The notes: a model not told the origin generated them from the sequence alone. A stretch of 64,000 nt of DNA from Paractinoplanes tereljensis (GCF_016862435.1 NZ_BOMY01000050.1:248001-312000); one strand, 5' to 3'; counted from the first letter of the stretch, positions 8,143-16,893 are shown. Numbers and translations: made by a program.

Positions 8143-9813
8143 TCAGAGGCGCCCGAGTGCCTTACGCAACGGGTCGAGGCCCAGCGAGCCGAGGTTGAGC
8201 GCGTCCCGGTGGAAGGTCTTGAGGTCGAAATCAGCACCCTTGCGCTGCTTCGTCTCCTCACGCGCCTGCAACCAGATCCGCTCGCCCACCTTGTACGACG
8301 GCGCCTGCCCCGGCCAGCCCAGGTAACGCTTCCACTCGAAGCGCAGCACCTCGTCGGACATCCGAGTGTGCGCCCGCAGGAACTCCCAGCCCAGCTCCGG
8401 GGTCCAGCGCTCGCCCGGGTGGAAGCCGAACGGGTTGTCCCGCGGGATCTCCAGCTCCAGGTGCATGCCGATGTCGACGATCACCCGGGCCGCCCGCAGC
8501 GCCTGGCCGTCGAGCATGCCGAGCCGGTCGCCCGGGTCTTCCAGGTAGCCGAGATCGTCCATCAGGCGCTCGGCGTACAGCGCCCAGCCCTCGCCGTGGC
8601 CCGAGCACCAGCAGAGCAGCCGCTGCCAGCGGTTGAGCAGGTCGGCGCGCAGCAGGGTCTGGCTGACCTGCAGGTGATGGCCGGGCACGCCCTCGTGGTA
8701 GACCGTGGTGACCTCGCGCCAGGTGGAGAACTCGGTGATCCCCTCGGGGACCGCCCACCACATCCGGCCGGGACGGGAGAAGTCCTCGCTCGGGCCGGTG
8801 TAGTAGATGCCGCCGTCGCTGGTCGGGGTCAGGCAGCACTCGATCTTGCGAGCCGGCGGCTCGATGTCGAAGTGGGTGCCGTTCAGCTCGGAGATCGCCT
8901 TGTCGGCGAGCGCCTGCATCCAGTCGCGGAACGCTTCCTTACCCGGGATGTTGCGGGCCGGGTCGGCGTCCAGGGTCGCGACCGCCTCGGGCACCGAGGT
9001 GCCCGAGCCGCCGATGGCGACCGCGCAGACGTCCATCTCCCGCTCGAGGCGGGCCAGCTCGTCGAAACCCCAGAGGTACGTCTCCTGCAGGTCGACCTTG
9101 GCGCCCAGGAAGTATTGCGACGCCAATTCGTACCGCTCGAGGCCGGCCGCCTCTTTCTCCCGCCCGCGCGGCGCCAGCTCCTCGCGCAGGAACGTGCCGA
9201 AGCCGACGGTGGCGGCGGTGGCCGCGGTGGCCCCCCGCTCCAGCTCGGTCGCGAGCGCGCCGCTCGCGTCGAGCCGGCGGACCAGGCCGTGGAAGAAGTC
9301 GTCGCGGGTCGGGTCGGTCCACGCGTCGCACTGCTCGGCGACCGCCAGCAGCTGCGCGCGGGCGCTGACCCGGCCGGCCTCGACCTCTTCGCGCAGCGTC
9401 GTCTTGTACTGCTCGACGGCGCCGGCGAACGAGTTGAGCCGGGCCGCGATGTTGGCGACCGCCTCGTCGCCCTCGGTGGCCATCACGTCGAAGACCCCGC
9501 GCAGCCCGTGCAGGCCGCTGGTGATCACGCTGATCGCGCTCTTCGAGTGCCCGGCGTCGTAGGTGGCCAGCTCGAGACCGAGCCGTTCCAGCATGGCGTC
9601 CTTGGCCACCTGCTCGGACTCGTGCTCGGGCTCGACCACATCGAGCTCGTTGATGGTGCGCCGAGTCAGCTCGGCCTGGGCCTCGAAGCCCTCTGGAGAT
9701 AGGTCGTCGGTCTTGTCGTCATGACCGGCGATGCCGACATAGGTCGCCCCGGTCGGGTTGAGCTCGGCCCAGTCCTCGACGTAACGGTCAGCGAGGTCGT
9801 CAATTCGTCCCAC
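8143..9813 (-). CDS. DUF885 family protein, putative zinc peptidase
   Basis: A 556-residue DUF885 protein. Members resemble zinc metallopeptidases. The sequence shows YHEGVPGHHLQ at about residue 370, an H-E-x-x-x-x-H-H type motif in the position expected for metal binding, and a later helix with EGWALYAE that also fits the family. There is no signal peptide, so it should be cytoplasmic. The GTG at 9813 is taken as the start with a weak AAGG site upstream. It follows the PHP-domain gene by 26 bases on the same strand and probably shares its transcript. The substrate is unknown. Confidence 0.85.
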   Translation of the reverse strand: MGRIDDLADRYVEDWAELNPTGATYVGIAGHDDKTDDLSPEGFEAQAELTRRTINELDVVEPEHESEQVAKDAMLERLGLELATYDAGHSKSAISVITSGLHGLRGVFDVMATEGDEAVANIAARLNSFAGAVEQYKTTLREEVEAGRVSARAQLLAVAEQCDAWTDPTRDDFFHGLVRRLDASGALATELERGATAATAATVGFGTFLREELAPRGREKEAAGLERYELASQYFLGAKVDLQETYLWGFDELARLEREMDVCAVAIGGSGTSVPEAVATLDADPARNIPGKEAFRDWMQALADKAISELNGTHFDIEPPARKIECCLTPTSDGGIYYTGPSEDFSRPGRMWWAVPEGITEFSTWREVTTVYHEGVPGHHLQVSQTLLRADLLNRWQRLLCWCSGHGEGWALYAERLMDDLGYLEDPGDRLGMLDGQALRAARVIVDIGMHLELEIPRDNPFGFHPGERWTPELGWEFLRAHTRMSDEVLRFEWKRYLGWPGQAPSYKVGERIWLQAREETKQRKGADFDLKTFHRDALNLGSLGLDPLRKALGRL

Positions 9814-9839
9814 GAATGGACCTTACGGGACGGGACAAC

Positions 9840-10898
9840 TCAATTGTGTCCCGCAGTCCATTCCAGGAGTCGATCGAGCGACCAGGTGTTCACCACCCGC
9901 TCGGCCGGCACCCCGCACAGCGCGGCCCGCTCGCAGCCGTTGCCCAGCCAATCGAGCTGGCCGGGGGCGTGCGCGTCGGTATCGATGCTGAACAGGCAGC
10001 CGGCCTCGACCGCGACGGTGAGCATCCGCTTCGGCGGGTCGAGCCGGTCCGGCCGGGAGTTGATCTCGATGGCCTTGCCGTGCTCGACCACCGCGGCGAG
10101 CACCTTCGGCAGGTCGAACGTGCTCGGCGGGCGGGTGCGGCCGGCCCGGTGTCCCTTGTCGCCCTCGCCGCCGGCCGGGACCTTGCGGCCGGTCATGTGG
10201 CCGAGGATGTCCAGGTGCGGGTTCGCGATCGCGGCCAGCATCCGCTTGGTCATCCGGGGTGACTCGTCGCGCAGCTTGCTGTGCACCGAGCCGACCACCA
10301 CGTCGAGCCGGGCCAGCAGCTCGTCCTCCTGGTCGAGCGAGCCGTCCTCGAGAATGTCGACCTCGATGCCGGTGAGGATGCGGAACCCGTCGGGCAGCGC
10401 GTCGTTGAGCCGGGCCACCTGATCGAGCTGGCGGCGCAGCCGGGCCGGGCTCAGCCCGTTGGCCACCTTCAGCGTCGGCGAGTGGTCGGTGATCACCAGG
10501 TATTCGTGGCCCAGCTCGACCGCGGCGAGGGCCATCTCCTCGATCGGCGAGCCGCCGTCGGAGGCGTCGGTGTGCGAGTGGCAGTCACCGCGCAGTGCGT
10601 CCCGCAGCGCGGCCGCGGCCGCGGTCAGGTCGGTGCCCGCGGTCGACGCCACCCGGCGCAGGTAGACCGGTTCCTCGCCGGCCAGCGACTCGGCGATGCA
10701 GCGGGCGGTGACGTCGCCGACCCCGGACAGCTCGGACAGCGTGCCGGCCGCGACCCGGGCCGCCAGCTCGTCGGCCGGCAGCGCGGCGACGGTGGCGGCG
10801 GCCGACCGGAACGCCCGCACCCGATAGGTCGCCTCGTTGGCCCGCTCCAGGTGGAAGGCGATGCGGCGAAGGTCGTCGACCGGATCACGAGATGCCAT
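9840..10898 (-). CDS. PHP-domain metal-dependent hydrolase with helix-hairpin-helix N-terminus (PolX C-half-like)
   Basis: A 352-residue protein resembling the second half of bacterial PolX without the polymerase domain. Residues 40-100 contain a helix-hairpin-helix segment (LSELSGVGDVTARCIAESL). The PHP domain follows with its metal-binding motifs in order: DCHSHTDASDG, TDHSPTLK, GIEVDIL, VGSVHS, DILGHM, EINSRPDR and DTDAHAPGQL. In PolX this domain is an exonuclease or phosphatase; a stand-alone version may be a phosphoesterase acting on nucleic acid ends or small phosphates. Transcription diverges from mtnA across only 30 bases, and a TAACCT box six bases before the ATG suggests a leaderless message. 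Confidence 0.85.
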   Translation of the reverse strand: MASRDPVDDLRRIAFHLERANEATYRVRAFRSAAATVAALPADELAARVAAGTLSELSGVGDVTARCIAESLAGEEPVYLRRVASTAGTDLTAAAAALRDALRGDCHSHTDASDGGSPIEEMALAAVELGHEYLVITDHSPTLKVANGLSPARLRRQLDQVARLNDALPDGFRILTGIEVDILEDGSLDQEDELLARLDVVVGSVHSKLRDESPRMTKRMLAAIANPHLDILGHMTGRKVPAGGEGDKGHRAGRTRPPSTFDLPKVLAAVVEHGKAIEINSRPDRLDPPKRMLTVAVEAGCLFSIDTDAHAPGQLDWLGNGCERAALCGVPAERVVNTWSLDRLLEWTAGHN

Positions 10899-10904
10899 GC
10901 GGCC

Positions 10905-10922
10905 AGGTTAGACGGCTACGCT
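10905..10922. promoter_or_regulatory. Back-to-back -10 boxes of two divergent leaderless genes (PHP and mtnA)
   Basis: Only 30 bases separate the start codons of the PHP gene (10898, minus) and mtnA (10929, plus). On the minus strand TAACCT (10910-10905) ends six bases before the ATG. On the plus strand TACGCT (10917-10922) ends six bases before the GTG. Both fit the TANNNT box seen at leaderless actinobacterial genes. No ribosome-binding site fits either start. Confidence 0.55.
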
Positions 10923-10928
10923 CGGGCC

Positions 10929-11891
10929 GTGCAGACGATCGATTGGGTGGACGGGGCCGTCGAGATCATCGATCAGACAGTGCTTCCCAAGGAGCTCCGG
11001 ATCCTGCGCCTGCACACCGTGCCGGCCCTGGTGACGGCGATTCAGTCGCTGGCGGTCCGGGGCGCACCGGCGCTCGGCGTGGCCGGCGCGTTCGGGGTGG
11101 CGCTGGCCGCCCAGGTGCATGCCGACGACCCGGCGGCGCTGGCCGCGGCGGTCGAGCGCCTCGAACATGCCCGGCCCACCGCGGTCAACCTGGCCCGCGG
11201 GGTCCGGCGCGCGGCGGCCCTGTTGCCGGCCGGGCCGGCCGCGGTGCTGGCCGAGGCCTGCCGGGTGCGCGACGAGGAGATCGCCGCCTCCGAGGCGATG
11301 GCCAAGCGCGGCGCCGACCTGATGCTCGAACTCTGCGGCCGGCGACCCCGGTTGCTGACCCACTGCAACACCGGCGGGCTGGCCGCCGTGGTCCTCGGCA
11401 CGGCCCTGGGCGTGGTGCGCGAGCTGCACCACCGGGGCGAGCTCGGCGGGGTGATCGCCAGCGAGACCCGGCCGCTGCTGCAGGGCGCCCGGCTCACCGC
11501 GTGGGAGTTGGGCCAGTGGGGGATCGAGCACCGGGTCGCGGTCGACTCGGCCGGCCCGTTCCTGATGGCCCGCGGCGAGGTGGACGCCGTGATCCTCGGA
11601 GCCGACCGGATCTGTGCGAACGGCGACGTGATCAACAAGATCGGCACGTACTCGCACGCGCTCGGCGCCCGCCGGGCCGGCCTGCCGTTCGTGGTCGTCG
11701 CGCCCGAGTCGACGGTCGACCTGGACACCCCGAGCGGCGACGTGGTGCCGATCGAGGACCGCGGTTCGGCCGAGGTGACGCCCTGGTCCGAGGCGGTCAA
11801 CCCGGCGTTCGACGTCACGCCGCGCGACCTGGTCACCGCGATCGTCACCGACCGCCGGGTGATCCGCCTCGACAAGGGCAACCGCCCCTAG
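10929..11891 (+). CDS. mtnA: Methylthioribose-1-phosphate isomerase
   Basis: A 320-residue member of the eIF2B/MtnA family. It converts methylthioribose-1-phosphate to methylthioribulose-1-phosphate in methionine salvage, or handles related 5-deoxypentose phosphates. Visible family features are VRGAPALG near the N-terminus, the catalytic cysteine in LLTHCNTGG and the catalytic aspartate in GADRICANGD, followed by NKIGTYSHAL. The GTG at 10929 gives the usual family length, and the start appears leaderless. No other methionine-salvage gene is in the window. Its stop codon shares the CTAG at 11888-11891 with the stop codon of the convergent gene. Confidence 0.95.
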   Translation: MQTIDWVDGAVEIIDQTVLPKELRILRLHTVPALVTAIQSLAVRGAPALGVAGAFGVALAAQVHADDPAALAAAVERLEHARPTAVNLARGVRRAAALLPAGPAAVLAEACRVRDEEIAASEAMAKRGADLMLELCGRRPRLLTHCNTGGLAAVVLGTALGVVRELHHRGELGGVIASETRPLLQGARLTAWELGQWGIEHRVAVDSAGPFLMARGEVDAVILGADRICANGDVINKIGTYSHALGARRAGLPFVVVAPESTVDLDTPSGDVVPIEDRGSAEVTPWSEAVNPAFDVTPRDLVTAIVTDRRVIRLDKGNRP

Positions 11892-12457
11892 CTCTCCTTT
11901 TCCCAGGGCTTGAGCCACGGGGTGGCCGGCCAGCCTTCGGCCGCCGCCATCAACGGGTACGCCGTGGCGCCGTCGATGGATTCGCGGATGATGTCGGCGT
12001 GCCCGGCATGCCGGGCGGTCTCCTGGATCAGGTGCAGCAGGATCCACCGCACGTTCCAGTGGGTGACGTCCGGGCGGTTCCACGGCGCGCCGTCGGTCGG
12101 CATCTCGAAGTTCAGATCGCCCAGCTCGGTGACCGTCTTCTCGGTCTGCTCGGCGACCCGGTCATAGCGCGCGAACACGTCCTCGATCGTCTCGCCGTCG
12201 GCGAGCTTGAAGTTCTCCTCGTACCGGGCGTAATCCGCTTCCTGCGGCTCGCGCCGGATGACCGACAGCCAGCCCTCCTCGGTGGAGGCGGCGTGTTTGA
12301 TCAGGCCACCGACGCTGAGCGGGCTTGCGGTGGGCGTGGCTCGCAATTGCTCCGCACTGAGCCCGTACGCCGTCAGGCGGATCACGAAGCGCATCTGGGC
12401 GAGGTAGCCGAGCAGACCCTCCTGCTCGGTGTTGACCGGACCGACCTGAGCGGGCAT
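11888..12457 (-). CDS. DinB-like/DUF664 family protein
   Basis: A 189-residue four-helix-bundle protein of the DinB/DUF664 (mini-DinB) family. The metal-ligand histidines are visible in GGLIKHAASTEEGW and in LHLIQETARHAGHADIIRE. Related proteins include thiol-dependent S-transferases that use mycothiol or bacillithiol, so a thiol-transfer or detoxification role is plausible but not shown. The ATG at 12457 is supported by AAGGAG five bases upstream. It follows tyrA by 34 bases on the same strand. Confidence 0.85.
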   Translation of the reverse strand: MPAQVGPVNTEQEGLLGYLAQMRFVIRLTAYGLSAEQLRATPTASPLSVGGLIKHAASTEEGWLSVIRREPQEADYARYEENFKLADGETIEDVFARYDRVAEQTEKTVTELGDLNFEMPTDGAPWNRPDVTHWNVRWILLHLIQETARHAGHADIIRESIDGATAYPLMAAAEGWPATPWLKPWEKES

Positions 12458-12491
12458 GTCATCTCCTTGGGTTTCGGCTGTTACGTCGACC

Positions 12492-13439
12492 CTAGGGAGT
12501 AATGCGGTCACTTTCTGGCCGCATTGTCCGGACGGTGACCCGACTTTCCGAAACCGCGGTGACCCAGCCGCCGGCCCGTCCGAGCGCGAGCAGTTCCTCG
12601 GCCCCGGCCGGCTCCTCGGCGGCCGCGCCGGGCTTCGGCGGCCAGGCCCGCCGAGCGTCCCCGGCCTCGCGCAGGGCCGGGATCAGGGCCTCGACCGGAT
12701 CGGCGGCGGACAGCTCGTCGAGCCGCTGCCGCAGATCGTCGATGACGGCGGTCAGCACCTCGCGGGTGGCGGTCGCGTTGCCGCCGCACATCGCGGCGAT
12801 CAACTCGGCCCGGGTGCCGGCCACCCGGGTGCCGTCCCGGAACGATCCGGCGCCCAGCGCGGCGGCCAGCGGGTTGCCCACCAGGCGCCGGGCGAGCGCG
12901 GCCGCGAGCAGGTGCGGCACGTGGCTGATTTCGGCGACGGCCCGGTCGTGCTCGGCCGCGGTGGCCGGCACGACCCGCGCACCCAGTGCGGTGAACAGCG
13001 CGGCGGCGGTGAGCCAGTCGTCCAGATCGGTCTCGCCGGGCTCGAGGCAGAGCACCCAGGCGCACCCGTCGAACAGCGCCGGGTCGGCCGCCGCATAGCC
13101 GGACGTCTCCTTGCCGGCCATCGGATGCCCGCCGACGAACCGCCGGATCCCCAGCGCCCGCACCGGCCCCTTCACCGAGGTCACATCGGTGATCAGGCCG
13201 TCGTAACCGGCCAGCTCGGCGATCACCCCGGGCAGGACCGGCAGGGGTACGGCGAGGGCGACTATCTCGGCGCCCGCGGCCGCCTCGGCGACCGAGCCGG
13301 CCACGTTCCGGCCGTCCTTCTCCGCGAGCTCGCGCGTGGCCGGGTCCGCGTCGTACCCGGTCACCGCATGCCCGGCCGCTTCCAGCGCCTGCAGCAGTGA
13401 CCCGCCGATGAGTCCCAGTCCGATGACGGCCACGTTCAC
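12492..13439 (-). CDS. tyrA: Prephenate dehydrogenase
   Basis: A 315-residue prephenate dehydrogenase, the tyrosine-pathway enzyme that oxidatively decarboxylates prephenate. The NAD(P) Rossmann motif GLGLIGGS is at residues 7-14. TDVTSVKGPV and GGHPMAGKETSGY are the substrate-site signatures, and HVPHLLAAALAR lies in the helical C-terminal domain. The GTG at 13439 is chosen because GGGAG lies at a suitable distance upstream; a TTG at 13463 is less likely. No ACT domain is evident in the last 60 residues. It diverges from the beta-propeller gene across 121 bases. Confidence 0.93.
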   Translation of the reverse strand: MNVAVIGLGLIGGSLLQALEAAGHAVTGYDADPATRELAEKDGRNVAGSVAEAAAGAEIVALAVPLPVLPGVIAELAGYDGLITDVTSVKGPVRALGIRRFVGGHPMAGKETSGYAAADPALFDGCAWVLCLEPGETDLDDWLTAAALFTALGARVVPATAAEHDRAVAEISHVPHLLAAALARRLVGNPLAAALGAGSFRDGTRVAGTRAELIAAMCGGNATATREVLTAVIDDLRQRLDELSAADPVEALIPALREAGDARRAWPPKPGAAAEEPAGAEELLALGRAGGWVTAVSESRVTVRTMRPESDRITP

Positions 13440-13560
13440 CAGGGAACTCTCCCACGCGCTCAAGATCAGCCGTTCGGACAGGCGGGCATCGGCCGTCTCA
13501 CCTGCGGGTCTGTCCGTTTCGCGACCGTCTGCGGCTTTCTCCGGGGAATACGGTAATAAC

Positions 13561-14697
13561 GTGACTTACCCGGGGAAAACACTCACGATCGGACTGGCTG
13601 CCGCGGCGCTCGCCCTCGCCGCCGCGCCGGCGCCCGCCCTGGCGCAGTCCTCCGACTCGATGCCCAGCTTCAACGGAGCCGTCCTCACCGTCGCCTACGG
13701 CGGCAACGTCGTCTACCTGGGCGGGGACTTCACCGCCGCGATCGTCCGGGGCCGGTCGGTGGCCCGCGGCCACCTCGCCGCCATCGACGCCCGCACCGGC
13801 CACCTGCTGTCCTGGGCGCCCGCCGCCGACGGCCGGGTCAAGGCGCTCGTGGTCAACGGCGGATCGATCTACTTCGCCGGGGACTTCGGCACGGTCAGCG
13901 GGCATCCGCGGGACAGCCTGGCCCGGGTCGACGCGTTCAGCGGCGCGCTGCACGCCACCTTCAAGCACGCGATCAGCGGCCGGCCCTACGCGCCCGCGGC
14001 CGCCGGCAACCGGCTCTACCTGGGCGGTGCGATCACCGCGGTGGACGGCCAGCCGCGCGGCAAGCTCGCCGCCTTCAACCTGACCACCGGTCTGCTCGAC
14101 GCGAGATGGCGGCCCACCGCCGACGATCAGGTCGAGACCGTCGCGGCCGGCGGCGGCCGGATCTATGCCGGCGGAAAATTCCACAAGGTCAACGGCCTTT
14201 CTGGGTACGACCGTCTGGTCGCGTTCGACCCGACGACAGCCGCCGTGATTCCGGGCTTCAAACCCCAACCCCCGGTCATCACGTACGCCCTCGCGGTCAC
14301 CTCGACCGGCGTCTACTCGGCGCACGGCGGGCACGGCGGCCGGGTCAGCGCGTACACCCCGGGCGGGCAACTGCGGTGGTCGTCGACGTTCGACGGGAAC
14401 GCGCAGGCCATCACCGTGCTCGACGACGTGGTCTACGCCGGTGGCCACTTCGACCGGGCCTGCAGCACCGCCCGCACCGGCACCCAGGGCAGTTGCGTCG
14501 ACGGCGCCGACAACCGGGTCAAGCTGGCCGCGCTCGCGGTGGCCGACGGCCGGCTGCTCGACTGGACCGCCGACGCGAACGGCGTCGAGGGCGTCCTCGC
14601 CCTGGCCAGCAACCCCGAACTGGACAGCGTCGCGATGGGCGGCGCGTTCACCACCGTGGACGGCCGAACCCAGAAGAGGTTCGCCCAGTTCAGCTGA
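13561..14697 (+). CDS. Secreted beta-propeller-like repeat protein
   Basis: A 378-residue exported protein. Residues 1-28 form a signal peptide (basic start, Ala-rich core, A-L-A cleavage site). The rest consists of about seven repeats of the type YLGGDFTAV..GHxRxxLAxxDxxTGxL, recognisable in YLGGDF, YFAGDFGTVSG, YLGGAITAVDG, YAGGKFHKVNG, YAGGHF and MGGAFTTVDG. Such repeats build beta-propeller folds seen in secreted actinobacterial proteins of unknown role. No catalytic or sorting motif was found. The GTG at 13561 gives a clean signal peptide; the ribosome site is weak. Confidence 0.85.
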   Translation: MTYPGKTLTIGLAAAALALAAAPAPALAQSSDSMPSFNGAVLTVAYGGNVVYLGGDFTAAIVRGRSVARGHLAAIDARTGHLLSWAPAADGRVKALVVNGGSIYFAGDFGTVSGHPRDSLARVDAFSGALHATFKHAISGRPYAPAAAGNRLYLGGAITAVDGQPRGKLAAFNLTTGLLDARWRPTADDQVETVAAGGGRIYAGGKFHKVNGLSGYDRLVAFDPTTAAVIPGFKPQPPVITYALAVTSTGVYSAHGGHGGRVSAYTPGGQLRWSSTFDGNAQAITVLDDVVYAGGHFDRACSTARTGTQGSCVDGADNRVKLAALAVADGRLLDWTADANGVEGVLALASNPELDSVAMGGAFTTVDGRTQKRFAQFS

Positions 14698-14713
14698 GAC
14701 CTTTCTCCCGGCA

Positions 14714-14754
14714 GCGCGGGGCCGCATCTCTTGGGCGAGGGTGCGGCCCCGCGC
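14714..14754. terminator. Bidirectional terminator between convergent genes
   Basis: GCGCGGGGCCGCA (14714-14726) pairs with TGCGGCCCCGCGC (14742-14754) in a perfect 13-bp stem with a 15-base loop. It lies between the stop codons of the plus-strand propeller gene (14697) and the minus-strand LytM lipoprotein (14767), so it can serve both. Confidence 0.75.
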
Positions 14755-14766
14755 CCACTTCGACGT

Positions 14767-15504
14767 TTACGCCTTGCAGTTGTGTGCGCTCTTCCAGCTC
14801 TTCACGGTGGCGACCGGGCTCTTCTGCCCGCTCTTGCGCCACGAGGTGAGGAAGGTGGCCGGCCAGACCACGCCGCGCCGCACCTTCCAGTCGCCGACCT
14901 TGGCGCACGGCGGCGAGATGCCGTAGTGCAGGTGGCAGACGCCGCTCGAGTTGCCGGTCTTGCCGACCTTGCCGAGTTGCTGGCCGGCCGTGACGCGTAC
15001 GCCCGCCTTGATGTTGGTGTTGACCTTGCTGAGATGCGAGCCGTAGTAGCGGACGCCGTCGTCGCCGAGCAGCGACACCGACATGCCGCCGTTGTTCGGC
15101 CCGTCCGGCGAACCCTCCACGTAGAGGTCCTTGAGGCTCACCTCGAGCACGACGCCGCTGGTCGTGGCCACCACCGTCTCGCCGCAGTCGGCGAAGATGT
15201 CGGTCGCCGGGTACTTCGAGTGGGTCGGGTGGAACGCCACGTTCGACGCCTTGACCGGGAAGACGTACTTCACCTTGACGGCCGTGGTGGCGCTTTTGCT
15301 GGGGGTCGGGCTCGGCTTTGCCGACGCGCTCGGCGCCGCTGCGGACGACGGCAGAGTTGCCACCAGGGTCTCCGGCGATGACTCGGCGGCCGGGGTCACG
15401 AACTGGGGTGTGGCGGCCGCCGAGGTGCCGCCGGGAGTCCCGCCGCAGGCGGTCAGGCACAGCACCGCAGCGGTCAGTCCGGCGAGGGTACGGGGCAGAC
15501 GCAT
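14767..15504 (-). CDS. M23 (LytM-type) peptidase-like lipoprotein
   Basis: A 245-residue lipoprotein. Residues 1-21 form a lipoprotein signal with lipobox LTAC, so the mature protein is anchored on the outer side of the membrane. A Ser/Pro/Ala spacer of about 60 residues leads to a LytM domain. Its zinc and catalytic motifs are visible as HSKYPATDIFA (H-x-x-x-x-x-D type), YGSHLSKV and HLHYGIS. The set appears complete, so it may cleave cell-wall peptides, but activity is not proven. The ATG at 15504 starts directly at the signal peptide and has no clear Shine-Dalgarno sequence; the in-frame GTG at 15534 is an alternative. Confidence 0.85.
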   Translation of the reverse strand: MRLPRTLAGLTAAVLCLTACGGTPGGTSAAATPQFVTPAAESSPETLVATLPSSAAAPSASAKPSPTPSKSATTAVKVKYVFPVKASNVAFHPTHSKYPATDIFADCGETVVATTSGVVLEVSLKDLYVEGSPDGPNNGGMSVSLLGDDGVRYYGSHLSKVNTNIKAGVRVTAGQQLGKVGKTGNSSGVCHLHYGISPPCAKVGDWKVRRGVVWPATFLTSWRKSGQKSPVATVKSWKSAHNCKA

Positions 15505-15597
15505 CCGGCCATGGTGGCAGAAGTCGCCGCGCACCGCCGTCCCGTGCGGGCGGGATTAGGCTGGCGGTGACCGACCAGCGCAGACGGAGGTAAACCC

Positions 15598-15999
15598 GTG
15601 AGCGAGCGGCACCCAGCCTGGCCGGCGCCGGCCTATCCGCCGCCGCCCGGATTCCCGCCGCCGGCGCTCGGTCGTCCGCCGTCCGGCCTGTTCCCCGGCC
15701 CGTCCCGGCCGGTGTTCCGGGAGCCGCACCCGATCGGCGCGGCCGGGGTGATGGCCGGGCTCGGCTCGACCCTGCTGTGGCTCGGGCTGTTCGGCAGCCT
15801 CGCCCACGACCTCGCGACGTACGCGTGGTGGACGATTGTGGCGGCGATCACCGCGTGGATCGTGGCGTTCGTTCTCACCCTCCGCGGCGACCGGGGTGTC
15901 GCCGTCGGGGTCGCGCTCGCCAGCGGTCTCGGACTATCGATAGCCATGGCTTTCGTCGCCAACCGGTGGATCACCACGTACGACTGGCCGCTCTGGTGA
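15598..15999 (+). CDS. Small proline-rich membrane protein
   Basis: A 133-residue protein with a Pro-rich cytoplasmic N-terminus (about 45 residues) and three predicted membrane helices (around 48-68, 72-95 and 100-122). GGAGG seven bases before the GTG at 15598 gives a firm start. No family is recognised and no catalytic motif is visible. It diverges from the LytM lipoprotein gene. Its role is unknown. Confidence 0.75.
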   Translation: MSERHPAWPAPAYPPPPGFPPPALGRPPSGLFPGPSRPVFREPHPIGAAGVMAGLGSTLLWLGLFGSLAHDLATYAWWTIVAAITAWIVAFVLTLRGDRGVAVGVALASGLGLSIAMAFVANRWITTYDWPLW

Positions 16000-16066
16000 A
16001 CAGCGCCGGTTAGCCCCATTTGCCGGCCACCGGACGTGCCGTGATCGTCGCGGTCCGAACTTGGCC

Positions 16067-16095
16067 TTGACGGACGTCCGGCCGGTCGGCAGTCT
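16067..16095 (+). promoter_or_regulatory. Promoter placing a leaderless start at 16103
   Basis: TTGACG (16067-16072) and CAGTCT (16090-16095) are 17 bases apart, and seven bases separate the second box from the ATG at 16103. This is the geometry of a leaderless actinobacterial message. Confidence 0.5.
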
Positions 16096-16102
16096 CGGCT
16101 TC

Positions 16103-16267
16103 ATGGCCCCCTCACCGCCACGGCTCGACCCCGATCGTCGCCGTCGCCGTCTGGAGTTGCTCGCCGCCCTCGCCGACGCGAAAGCCCGGGAGTCCGCCCA
16201 GCCGCAGCGTCTTCGCGGGGCCCGTCTCCGCGAGCTGATCGCCAGTCGACGTCGCCTGGCCAACTGA
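16103..16267 (+). CDS. Small arginine-rich protein, unknown
   Basis: A 54-residue, strongly basic protein (MAPSPPRLDPDRRRRR, then a helix with LLAALADAKAR, and a second basic helix). The main support for its being real is the well-formed promoter that puts the ATG at the transcript 5' end, plus codon use like neighbouring genes. It has no known motif. It could bind nucleic acid or acidic surfaces because of its charge, but that is speculation. Confidence 0.5.
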   Translation: MAPSPPRLDPDRRRRRLELLAALADAKARESAQPQRLRGARLRELIASRRRLAN

Positions 16268-16359
16268 CTTCATACCCATTTGGGGGCGTGGCGCGCCGCG
16301 CCCGGTGTTCTTCCCGCTACCGTCACTCGCTGAAGACAAAAGTCGCGTGGGGGGAAATC

Positions 16360-16893
16360 TTGTCGACTTTCGCTGCCGCTATCGGCCGTGGCAAGAACGG
16401 GTGGACGGCGTCCGAGCTGGACCTGACCGGCCTCGCCGACATCGACGAAGTGGTGGACGCGCTTCGCGACGTCGAGCCGGACGCCGATCTGGCGTTGCTC
16501 TTCGTCGAGAGCGACGACCAGTACCTCGCGATCCTTCGCCTCGATGAGGGCGAAGACCTGCGGGTGTTCGGCTCCGATTCGGCGTTCGCCGAGGAGTCCC
16601 GGATCGGCTCGGTGCTGCTCGGTGAGATCGAGGCACCGGCCCTGGAGATCGACGAGCTGACCTCGTCGCCGGACGAGGACGAGGAGGAGGACGACGAGGA
16701 GGACGACCGCCCGTCGGCCGATCCCGACGCCGACCCGGTCGGGGACGCCGAGCTGCTCGGCGACCTCGGGATCAGCTCGAGCCGGCTGCTCGGCCTGTGT
16801 GGCAAGGAGGGCATGCTGCCGTCCGACGTCACCGCCGAGCTCTGCCAGAAGATCGGGTGCGGTGACGAGATGGAAGAGCTGCGCGAGGCGTGA
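16360..16893 (+). CDS. tRNA adenosine deaminase-associated protein
   Basis: A 177-residue acidic protein of the actinobacterial family encoded just before tadA. It begins STFAAAIGRGKNGWTASELDL, the usual start of the family, and a TTG at 16360 with a strong G-run upstream fits that start. Residues 105-140 are almost entirely Asp/Glu, a long acidic insert that is probably disordered. The last 50 residues form a conserved helical part with two cysteines. It overlaps tadA by four bases (GTGA), so the two are translationally coupled. The molecular role of the family is not established; partnership with TadA is inferred from gene order. Confidence 0.85.
   Translation: MSTFAAAIGRGKNGWTASELDLTGLADIDEVVDALRDVEPDADLALLFVESDDQYLAILRLDEGEDLRVFGSDSAFAEESRIGSVLLGEIEAPALEIDELTSSPDEDEEEDDEEDDRPSADPDADPVGDAELLGDLGISSSRLLGLCGKEGMLPSDVTAELCQKIGCGDEMEELREA

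Noticed and set aside
15556..16019. Minus-strand frames over the small membrane gene
   Set aside because: The plus-strand gene has a clear GGAGG site and membrane helices; the minus frames are Arg/Pro-rich shadows.
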